Assembly: GCA_007449985.2 (NCBI GenBank)
Contig: VIIQ02000187.1
Location: forward strand, 62,001 to 126,000
Reading direction: 5' to 3'
Length of the DNA stretch: 64,000 nucleotides
From: Desmodesmus armatus
Taxonomy: Eukaryota; Chlorophyta; Chlorophyceae; Sphaeropleales; Scenedesmaceae
Below the pieces are notes generated by a model. That model saw only the letters and a list, made by a program, of their open reading frames with translations. It was not told where the DNA came from and did not search any database. Numbering within the stretch: position 1 is the stretch's first letter; each line of letters starts with the position of its first letter. Positions 56,401 through 64,000 of the stretch are shown here, in pieces. The translations under genes were made by a program, and so were the position numbers.

Positions 56401-59400
56401 TTGGCGCCATTCAGTCCTTCCAGTGTATTATATCTCTGTTTTCGCAATCTGGAAGCACACTGAGTGTGCGTGACAAGCTTTTGATGGTGGGGTTTGTCCG
56501 AACGGCCCCCTTCCGTACTGGTTGTGTCCATCCGTTGCTGGGTTCACTTGCAACATAGTTGCGTGCGTAACCCTTGTAACACCTTCATTCATTCATGCTC
56601 TTGAGAAGGAGGTGGCGCCTTAAGTTGCATTGGAGGGACATGGTTTGGGTCCCTGAGCTTACATGGTGTGGGCTGGGTCTTTCGGGGATCTCAATGTGAC
56701 GAACAATGAGTGAGTGAGAGTGAGTACTACGCTGTTGCATGCTAACACGGCTTGTTGATGGTGGGGTTCGTCCGAACGGCCCCTTCTGTGCTGGTTGCGT
56801 CCATCCGTAGCTGGATTTAGTTGCAACGTAGTTGCGTGCGCAGCCCCTGTAACACAGCTTGTGTGCCACAGGTGGTTGGGCTGTTCTGAGTAGGTTGGTG
56901 GCGCCTTGGTTTACAAGGGCGGGCCATGAACTGGGGCTTGCGACATGGATTGGGTGAGACGCGCTAACCTTGAGGCGCTCAGTCTTACCCAGGTACAGTA
57001 CTGCAAAACCACAGCTGTCAAGAAGCGGTTCATAAGCTGTTCATGCACAGCGTTGCAAGCTTTCCTGCCCACCTTCTTGCTCGCAGCGGCCCGCTTTTCC
57101 GCCTCCAATTCAGGCAGGCGCGTTGCCACAGCAGCCGCCTGCTCGTCCGCCTGTGCCTTCTCCGCCAGCAGCTTTGACCGCCTGGCTTCGTTGGCTTGCG
57201 CCTGGCAGGTGCAATCACACAGCACAGCAGGATGGATGATCAAGACTCAAATGTTGCAGGGCCCTAGGCATGACCAGCTGCTGTGGTCGCCTGGCTTCAT
57301 TGGCTTGCGCCCTGGCAAGGGCAACCATATAACAGAGCACGACAGATGGTTGAGAGTCAAACATTGCATGACCTAGGCACCAACAGCAGCTTTGACTGCC
57401 TGGCTGTGCTGGCTTGAGCCTGGCAGGTGCAACCACACAGCACATCGTATGTTGTGACACCTCACCGTTTGCATGACCATGGACGACCCAGGCTGTGTAC
57501 AGCAAGCTCGCATGTATCCGATGGCTGCTTCCTACGTGTCGACACACACCTTGAGCATCCACAGTCGTGCTGTTGGCCCTACCCTGCCCCCAGACCTAAT
57601 TGCAGATCCGGTGCCACACCTTCCCCCCAAAAGCACCGCTCCCAGAAAGTGTGCGCACTTTGGCCAACAGTCAAACCCCACATCCCAGCGTTGAGTCACA
57701 ACATCCAGCAATCAACTGTGTTCCGCTCAACTCCCACCTGTGCCGCCACATCCTCAATGCACCTCAGCAGGTCCCGCAGCTTCTCCTGCGCAGCTGAGTC
57801 AGCATCAGTCAGCACCCCCAGCAGCTCCTGCGCTGACGCCTCCGCTGCTGCTGCTGCCCTGGCTGCCGCTGCTTCCGCTGCGCGCTGCTGTGAGGCCTCG
57901 GCAAGAGCGGCCACCTGAATAGAAGCGGGCATAAAAGTGACAAGTCAGCGCAAATGTGCTGGTGTGTGAGTGAAGCAGCTGCTGCCGCTGCTGCCGCTGC
58001 GCGCTGCTGAGAGGCCTCGGCAAGCGCGGCCACCTGCACAGTTTGCAATCAGGGAACACAAGGGCGGGTGAGGGCAAATTGAGCCATGCAACCAAGAGGT
58101 GCATGTGAGCGGTGTAGCTGTGAGACTGTGGCAGAATCAGCCACCTGCACAGCAAACCAGCCAACCTCACCTCCTGCTGCAGCTGCTGCTGCTGCGCCTC
58201 CAGCGCCTCAGCCGCCGCCTTCACACGCTCGTGTGTGCGGGGATGATACTCACGTCCCAACCCTCAAGACCCCCATCCCCCTCTCACTGCGGCGACTGGC
58301 AAGTCGCTGAACAGCCTCTCGTCCTCCTTGGTTGAACCCAAACACTGCATGCCTGAAGGCCCCGTAGGGAGACAGCAAGGAGACAACAAGGCGCATGGGG
58401 CAATACAACCAGCCAACCTCACCTCCTGCTGCTGCTGCTGCTGCTGCTGCGCCTCGAGCGCTTCAGCTGCCGCCTTCACACGCGCATCGATACTCACCTT
58501 CCACCCCTCAAGCCCCAACCCCTCGCTCACTGTGACCACTGGCGAGTCACTGGACACCCTCTCTGACTCCTTGGTCCACCCCAGATAAAACCCCACAACC
58601 TCACCTCCTGCTGCAGCTGCTGCGCCTCCAGTGTTGCGCGTTGATGACTCACCTCCCAGCCCTCAAGACCCAAACTCCTCTCACTGTGGCGACTGGCGAC
58701 TTACCTCCCTCAAGCCCCAAGCCCGCATCACTGCGGCCACTGGCAAGTCCCTCAACGCCCTCTTAATCTCCTTGGTCGACCCAAACACAACCCGACAACC
58801 TCACCTCCTGCTGCAGCTGCTGCTGCTGTGCCTCCAGCGCCTCAGCCGCCGCTGTCACCGCCGCAGCCGCCACTGCTGCCGCAATGCCTCTGCTGCTACC
58901 TTCACACACGCGCGGGTGTCAAGGGTTTCATACACCTCCCAACCCTCGTTACCCCAACCCCCTCTCACAGACCCAGCAACCCTCACCTCCTGCTGCAGCT
59001 GCTGCTGCTGCGCCTCCAGCGCTTCAGCCGCCGCCTTCACCGCCGCAGCCGCCGCTGCTGCCACAGCCGCCGCGGCAGCAGCCTCCTGCTCCATTGCTGC
59101 CAGGTCAGCACTGGCTGCTGCCACTGCTGCCTCCTCTGATGCAAAAGCAGCCGCCAGGGTGCCGATCTCTGCGTCCACTGCTGCCACGGCGGCGGCTGCT
59201 GCTGCCAGCTGCTGCTCCTTGGCTGCCAATTGGGCTCTGAGGTCATCAACCTCAACCTACAAGGAATGCCAGACACGAAATGACACGATGATCAATTGTG
59301 CGGCACACGTAAGAATGCTTATGTGGATTTAGTGTGGAGTCTGTCGTCTTGGCCGCTAGCTGAGCCGTGAGGTCATCACCTCAACCTAGAAAGTGATCCA

Positions 59401-60424
59401 AAAACAAGAAACCAAGATGACACACTCGCAACAACGAGTATGAATTTGACCACTCTGGGGCACCATGTGGGGAAAAAATGTGATTGTGAAGCCTGTAGCC
59501 ACAGTTAGTGGCTGATGGAGTTTGAAGCACCAAACACAGCCCAACGCCCCACCAGACGTACTGCACATGCGCAACACACACGCCTGCAGTGCATCGTGCT
59601 GCTGCTGGTCACGCCTGCCTGCACTGAACACCCCAACACTGCGCGGCCATGCCAGATGCCCGAAACGCATCCTCCAACGACACCAAAAACACCTGCAGTG
59701 CATCGTGCTGCTGCTGCAGCTAGTCACGCCTGCCAGCGCCAAACACCCCATCACTTATGTGGCCATGCCAGATGCCAAAGACACATTCTCCACACGGTTG
59801 CAAGCACCTCCTCTGTCTACACCGACCAAACACACCTGCAGTGCATCGTGCTGCTGCTGGAGCTGGTCCCGCTCAGCCTGTGCTGGTGCCGTGGCGGCCG
59901 ACACTGCCGCTGACAGCTTCGACCTGCAGCACGCAACGCAAGCACACAGTCAATTTGAGCAGGCGCCATACAAATCATCCAAGTTCCGAGTTCATCAAGC
60001 GCGGAGAGTACCCCAAACCCAGGCCCTGATCCAGACGCAGACACAGTCAAACTACCCACCGGTGAAAGCATCCACTTGTAACAACGCCCCCCCCCCTCCA
60101 AATTACAGCCAAATCACGTCCACCCACCCACCTTTCTTGCTCCAGCAGGGCTTGCTTGGCCTCCAGGGCAGCATTGCTGCTGGCGGCAGCCTCCCCCCCC
60201 CCCCCCCGGGCCCCACCCCTCTCACATAACACAGTCATAACACGTCCACCCACCCACCTTTCTTGCTCCAGCAGGGCTTGCTTGGCTTCCAAGGCAGCAC
60301 TGCTGCTGGCAGCAGCCGCCGCTGCTGCAGCCGCCACAGCCTCAGCCTCCTGCTTGGTCTGCAGCAACACACATAACAACCACACCTTAGAACACGCAAG
60401 TAGACCAAAAATGTCAGTGTGGAT

Positions 60425-60468
<44 letters not shown>

Positions 60469-63400
60469 CAGCAGCAGCAGCAGCGGCAGCGCTAGGCCGC
60501 GAGTAGCCAAGGATCCCTTGAGAGTGATCGGGGTAAAGCAGCTATGTGGCAGTGGCCCTGAGCAGAGGGGTTGCTGAAAACAGGCAAGCCCCAAGGCATA
60601 CAGAAGGCCCATGGTCATGAGGTCATGGGGCAGCTGTGACAGTGGCATAGGTGCGGCGGCTGTGCGGCGGCTGCAGTTGTGCAGATGCTCCCTCGACACC
60701 TCTGTCAAGTATGTTTGTATTTTGCACAAGTCGCAAACAGTACATCAAAACCGCGCTCCAATTCGGGTGATGCTTGGGTGTGCCTGCATGGCACCTGCGC
60801 AACTGCTGGGTGGCCGCTGGGCTGCCACAGATACTCTCTTGACACCCCTATGTGATGCACCAGGCAGCATTCACAACCTAAGAAAAGGTAACAGAACGGG
60901 GAAAAATTGCGGCTGGACATCGGTTTAGGTGTGCGACGGCTAGGTGGCGGCTGGAGAGAGCGGCGGCTGCGTGGCGGCTAGGGTTTGGACCCTGCATGCC
61001 CCATGTGTGTTGGCTGCCACAAACAGCATAAAGCTTATGGCAAAACACCAGCCAGGCACACAAAAGGCACCCAATCTCCCCTGCTGGGACTCGAACCCAG
61101 GTCGCGCGGGTGAGAGCCGCGAATGATAACCGCCTACACTACAGAGGATCAGATCAGCCAACCAGATCAAGGCTTGGTTGCTGATGCTGCCGATGTGGCT
61201 TCCGCACCTCATAGCAGACAAACTGCAGATTTGGTGGTTAAGCAGCCGAAATCTGGTGGCTTTACCATGTTTTCAATTTCGACCCCTTCGACCCTGCCGT
61301 CCGTTTGCAGCGTAGCTGCTTGATCACGGTGTAACACTTCTTCTTCTTCTCTTCTTCTTCTTCTTTTACCATGTTGGCCAACGAAGCGGGGGCAGTGATG
61401 CATGTGCCAGCTTTGGTTGGGTCAGCTAGTGATGCCTGCATTGCCATGTCGACTCTGTCACTGCGTGATCCTGACCGGCACCCCCCCCACACACACACAC
61501 ACCCCTCACCCCACCCCTCACACCCCCACCACCCACCACTTCCTCACACCCCAGTCCACCCCACCCCCACCACCCACCTCAGCCGCTGTCCTGTTGATGA
61601 CCTCCACCTCAGCCTGACGCTGCTGCTGCAGGTGATCTTGCTACTGCTAAGCTCGCCACGCCCCCCTCACCCCCCCCCCCCCCCCATCACCCACCTCAGC
61701 CGCTGTCCTGTTGATGACCTCCACCTCCGCCTGACGCTGCTGCTGCAGCTCCCCAAAAAACACCCCCAGCCGTTCCAGCAGTGACGCCCTAAGCTGCACC
61801 AGCTCCAGCCGCTGCCCTGCTGCTGCCACGAGCTGCTGTTCAAGCAGGGAAGACTCGGCCGCCAGCTGCTGCTGCTTTGCCGCGAGCGCCTGCAATGCAA
61901 AAACATGTCACATTGTGTGTTCAGCCGATCAGTTGCCACCAGTTGCTGACCGAAAGGGGAGATTCAGCTGCGCGTTGCTGCTGCTTTGCCGGGTGGGCTG
62001 ACAGTGGAGAACCTGTTGCAACGATTGACCAGTGTGTCATGCAGTACGGAAGCCATGTGACACGACCGCAATGCGAACAAGTCAATATGCAATACAACAG
62101 GGCCAGGGAACAACCACCGGCACTGCCCACCTGCAGTTGCTCATCCAGTGTTGCTGCTGTGTCAAAATCCTCCCGCTCCACTGCTGCTGCCTGATCAGCC
62201 TCCAGCTGCTGCTGGTCAACAGCTGACAGCTGCTGCGCCTGCAACGCGCAGAAACCACCACCACCAGCACCACCAGCAGCAGCAGCAGCAGCAGTGAAAG
62301 CAGCAGTGAAAGCAGCAGGAGCCAGACATACAGCAGCTGTCAGCACCAACATGAGCAATCGCCACAGCTGCTACTAAGCAAATCACCCTGGAACGAAACA
62401 GCTGCTTTCATGTCAACCACAAGAGACCTTGCACTCAGTCAAACTTTATTTCACTCTCACGCACAGCATCCCCCAAGGCATAATGAACATAAGATGTTGA
62501 GGGTCTTGAGAAGGAGGAGCTGAAGGCAAAGAAGGAAGAAAAGATGGAGGCGCACCAGGCAAAGAAGGACAAGCACAAGCAGGTTATGGTTCTACAAGGA
62601 GCACCTCACCGCACCCACCTGGCCCAACAGCTGCCTTCGCCGTGCTGCCAGCGCCCGCTCCTGCCTCGCTGCTGCATCAGCCTGCCTGCCCACCGCCGAC
62701 AGCAGCAACCGCTGCTGCGCTGTGGCCTGCTGTGCCCTGTGTGCAGTGGGGCCTGCTGTGAGATTTGACAGGAAAGCTTCAAGGGCAGCAACTGACACAT
62801 CCACAGCTGCGGGAGCTGCTGCTGCTGCTGCTGCTGGTGAGGACCGTACTGCGGCTTGTGCTGCCTCTGCTGCAGCACTTGCTGATGGAGTAGCAGCAGA
62901 CGGATGCGCTGCTGCTGCTGCTGCTGCTGCCTGACCCTGTGTCTCCTTGACTGGTGCATGTGCAGCAGCGACAGCAGCAGCAGCAGAAGCAGCAGTGGGT
63001 GGCATTGGTGGCAGCTCGCTGCTCCTGCGCCCGGTATAAGAGTCCGCCAGACTGTTGTAAGCCGCTGCTGGGGCAGGCTGCTGCAAGTGGTGCAACTGAT
63101 CCACATCAAGCTGCTGCTGCTGCTGCTGCTGAGTCCCTTCCTTGAAATACCCAGACAGCCCTGCACTTGAGGCCCTGGGGGTGACGGCAGCAGAGCTGTT
63201 GGCACTGCTGCCACCAAGCCCCACGGCGGCTGCTGCTGCTGCCAGGGCAGCAGCTGCCCAACCCGATCCAAAGCCACCAGATCCACTAGATGTCGCTGTC
63301 GCTACTGGCGCCGGCGCCGGCGGCTGCGGCGGCTGCGCTGCTGCTGCTGCTGCGGCTGCCGGCGGGTGCTGGGGAGGAGCCCTAGCAGCCGCCGCAGCCG

Positions 63401-64000
63401 TCGCAGCCGTCGCCGCGGCACTAGCAGCAGACAGAGAGCGGGACAGGGAGCGAGGCCGGTCTGAGGAGCTTGCATGCTGCAGCTCGTGAGTGTGGTTGCC
63501 CTTGATTGGTGGAGGGGCAGGGTAAGGTGCCAGTGGATCCCTCTCAAACACAAAGCCCCGAGCTGCGCCGCCATTGCTGCCACCGGCTGCTGCTGCTGCT
63601 GCCGGTGGCGGCGGCTGGCCATTGCTGCCACCTGCAAGGATGTCGAGCTGACCGACCCCTCCTGCATCCTGGGGATGGCTCAGAGAGGCTGCTGACAAAT
63701 CCACACCTAAGTTTGCCCCGGCCTCATTCACCCCATACCCCACCCTGACCTTACTGGTCTTCTTCTTCCCCCTGCTGGCGGCTGCTGCTGCTGCTGCGGC
63801 CGCCGCTGCTGCTGCAGCTGAAGAAGAGGGCAGGTGGTATGCTGCTGCTGTGCCAGCAGACGCACCATGGCTGCCTAGGACGGATAGGGAGGCTTCCAGG
63901 GTGCTGCTGCTTGTGCTGGCTGCGGGCGAGATGCTGCTGCGGCTGCTAAGGGGGTTGGCCCCATGTGCTGCGTGCTCTTGCTGCTGCTGCTGCTGCTGCT
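53445..64000 (-). CDS. Ala/Gln-rich coiled-coil protein with UVR-like motif (5' partial)
   Basis: Best exon chain on the - strand, in order: 64000-62619 (open at the window edge), 62238-62131, 61889-61695, 60358-60258, 59923-59836, 59256-58987, 57914-57738, 57201-57073, 55353-55299, 55035-54926, 54512-54330 and 54068-53445. All phases agree, giving about 1,139 codons. The first 460 residues are low complexity (poly-Ala, poly-Gln, Ser, Pro) with FVFERDPLAPYPAPPP as an island. Then come coiled-coil segments: QQLEADQAAAVEREDFDTAA (UVR-like), LLERLGVFFGELQQQR, ALEAKQALLEQER, KAAAEALEAQQQQLQQE and LEAEKRAAASKK. The tail has KWAGFTEEEKRIAG and then an acidic Gln-rich end. No signal peptide or membrane segment is seen, so it is probably intracellular. 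I do not recognise the family. Extra tandem copies of several exons make the exact mature protein uncertain. Confidence 0.7.
54808..55035 (-). repeat. Exon 55035-54926 with a decayed second copy
   Basis: The exon encodes AAGQAEELRELQGMQQ at its end. A second copy about 120 bases downstream (54866-54808) encodes AAGQAEELTELQGMQQ before an identical GTGGG donor, but its acceptor phase does not fit the chain, so it is probably not used. Confidence 0.65.
55405..55640. repeat. GC-rich minisatellite in a gene 2 intron
   Basis: Irregular tandem units around GGGTGGCGGCTGGGGTGTGC, about 20-24 bases long, run for about 230 bases. Shorter related sequence lies beside the second tRNA copy (about 60925-60990), so the minisatellite seems part of the duplicated segment. 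Confidence 0.75.
55640..56135 (-). repeat. tRNA-containing dispersed repeat, copy 1
   Basis: Shares with 60985-61470 the tRNA, the downstream flank (CATGCCCCATGTGTGTTGG on the + strand), the AGATCAGCCAA flank, a TGCAGATTTGGTGG segment and a later block starting GGGGGCAGTGATGCATGTGC. Similarity is patchy outside the tRNA, indicating an old copy or selection on the tRNA alone. Confidence 0.7.
55757..55828 (-). tRNA. tRNA-Glu (CTC), copy 1
   Basis: Read on the - strand it folds into a full cloverleaf. A 7-bp acceptor pairs TCCTCTG with CAGGGGA (one G-U), the D arm is present, and a 5-bp anticodon stem (CGCGG/CCGCG) holds loop CTCTCAC with anticodon CTC. A 5-bp T stem (CTGGG/CCCAG) holds loop TTCGAGT. 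The B box GGTTCGAGTCC is perfect. A TTTT run lies about 30 bases downstream as a possible Pol III stop. No CCA is encoded. It lies in an intron of gene 2, same strand. Confidence 0.9.
56221..56970. repeat. Two-component repeat array (A-B-A-B-A)
   Basis: Component A (GGTGGCGCCTTGAGTTACA onward, ending in GACGAACA plus TGAC or TGAG tandem units) occurs at about 56221-56377, 56605-56735 and 56852-56960. Component B (GGTGGGGTTTGTCCGAACGG onward) occurs at about 56484-56583 and 56760-56857. Copies differ by about 15-25 percent by eye. The tetranucleotide tails suggest a small retroposon-like element. It lies in the 1.7 kb intron 55354-57072 of gene 2. Confidence 0.65.
57073..57425 (-). repeat. Exon 57201-57073 with two partial upstream copies
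   Basis: The functional exon begins AQANEARRSKLLAEK. Partial copies at about 57320-57270 (AQANEARRPQQL) and 57425-57385 repeat its acceptor and first 12 codons but have no matching 3' half. They are best read as decayed exon duplications. Confidence 0.65.
58140..59256 (-). repeat. Five tandem copies of an exon encoding KAAAEALEAQQQQLQQE
   Basis: Copies end at donors near 58987, 58806, 58606, 58425 and 58168, each CTCAC on the + strand, with the coding part running upward from there. The one at 58987 is the 3' part of the long 90-codon exon; the others are about 30-80 bases long. The spacers also repeat (TCAAGACC-like, then CACTGCGGCGACTGGCAAGTC, then TCCTTGGT). The unit is therefore an exon plus about 120-150 bases of intron, about 180-200 bases in all. 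Splicing in one or more copies would lengthen the coiled coil. Confidence 0.75.
59583..59923 (-). repeat. Exon 59923-59836 with two partial downstream copies
   Basis: The 3' end of the exon (QQQHDALQ, then a GTGTG donor) recurs at about 59720-59692 and 59612-59583 with the same sequence up to the donor. Each copy is flanked by related GTGACTAGC or GTGACCAGC sequence. They may act as alternative micro-exons or be relics. Confidence 0.6.
60119..60358 (-). repeat. Duplicated exon ALEAKQALLEQER with a poly-C/G run
   Basis: Exon 60358-60258 and a second copy at about 60192-60132 share the same 3' half and the same flanking intron (GGGTGGGTGGACGTG on the - strand). The second copy is interrupted at its 5' side by a 15-base homopolymer (60193-60207), which removes the acceptor, so it is probably dead. 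Confidence 0.7.
60426..60490. repeat. AGC trinucleotide microsatellite in an intron
   Basis: About 20 near-perfect AGC/CAG units with one interruption, just upstream (gene 2 sense) of exon 60358-60258. Other simple tracts in the window: poly-G 20494-20507 and 36802-36813, CAG 28791-28814, CTT 61337-61366, poly-C 61671-61685. Confidence 0.85.
60985..61470 (-). repeat. tRNA-containing dispersed repeat, copy 2
   Basis: Second copy of the segment at 55640-56135, same orientation, about 5.3 kb away, also in a gene 2 intron. It additionally carries a CTT microsatellite between the tRNA block and the GGGGGCAGTGATGCATGTGC block. Confidence 0.7.
61077..61148 (-). tRNA. tRNA-Glu (CTC), copy 2
   Basis: Identical over all 72 bases to the copy at 55757-55828, with the same discriminator base G. 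A TTTT run lies about 10-15 bases downstream. Perfect identity while the flanks have diverged argues for selection, gene conversion or recent tRNA function. Confidence 0.9.
61479..61570. repeat. CA/CCCCA-rich low-complexity tract
   Basis: A run of C, then CACACA repeats, then CACCCC-rich sequence between two copies of the VINRTAAE exon end. It matches intron-side sequence of the other copy and probably belongs to the duplicated unit. Confidence 0.7.
61577..61760 (-). repeat. Duplicated exon 3' end, QAEVEVINRTAAE
   Basis: The last 54 bases of exon 61889-61695 recur at about 61630-61577 with the same GTGGGTGG donor. Because CTGCAG precedes CAGCAGCG in the downstream copy, it could be spliced as a 16-codon exon in phase 0. 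Confidence 0.65.

Noticed and set aside
58140..59060. CRISPR-like regular repeats
   Set aside because: Repeat units are exon plus intron copies of about 180-200 bases with splice sites and coding bias; this is a eukaryotic locus, and there are no unique uniform spacers.
59386..59754. - strand frame of 122 codons and overlapping short frames
   Set aside because: Open only because of repeated exon copies in the introns. Frames do not join with the phase-consistent gene 2 exons.
62592..63743. Gene 2 first exon starting at GTG 63743
   Set aside because: The reading frame stays open from 63743 to the window edge (for example SRGKKTSKVRV just upstream), so this is not the true start.

Overview
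The window is nuclear DNA from a eukaryote, most likely a green alga (Chlorophyta). The evidence is short exons split by roughly 90-400 base introns with GT donors and near-invariant TGCAG acceptors, TGTAA-type 3' end signals, and coding sequence rich in Ala, Gln, Ser, Thr and N-glycosylation sequons. The protein modules (REJ-like, C-type lectin, Cys-rich) and the tRNA without an encoded CCA also fit. I cannot name the genus.

Two convergent genes fill the window. Gene 1 (+ strand, left edge to about 51,947) is open at its 5' end. I could chain 95 exons with matching intron phases into one reading frame of about 10,160 codons; the only break is an apparent one-base deletion near 3,020-3,040. 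From N to C the product has about 50 extracellular beta-type repeats of about 110-130 residues (resembling DUF11/DUF7507 conserved-repeat domains), one C-type lectin-like domain at 14.3-15.0 kb, 11 Cys-rich modules (34.8-42.7 kb), a REJ-like region (42.9-46.5 kb), a GAIN/GPS-like region (46.8-47.8 kb), a Pro/Thr/Asn-rich linker, a juxtamembrane helical domain, one transmembrane helix (about 50.88-50.95 kb) and a short basic cytoplasmic tail. This order recalls polycystin-1 and sea-urchin REJ proteins, with a single membrane span at the end.

The beta repeats are organised hierarchically. Four consecutive blocks of about 7-8 kb, plus the last domain of an earlier block and the first half of a fifth, each carry up to 12 domain types in the same order. 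Specific intron positions are conserved, including an exactly 37-base micro-exon at the start of every complete block.

Gene 2 (- strand, 64,000 down to 53,445) is open at its 5' end and encodes an Ala/Gln-rich protein: a low-complexity N-terminal half, then coiled coil, then an acidic Gln-rich tail. Many of its small coiled-coil exons sit beside one or more tandem, often decayed, copies of themselves. Its introns also hold two identical 72-base tRNA-Glu(CTC) sequences inside a duplicated segment of about 0.5 kb, a GC-rich minisatellite and a small two-component repeat array.

The remaining sequence is introns and a 1.5 kb convergent intergenic stretch (51,948-53,444) carrying the two candidate poly(A) signals. 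A retroelement tail fragment and a 156-base foldback lie in introns of gene 1.
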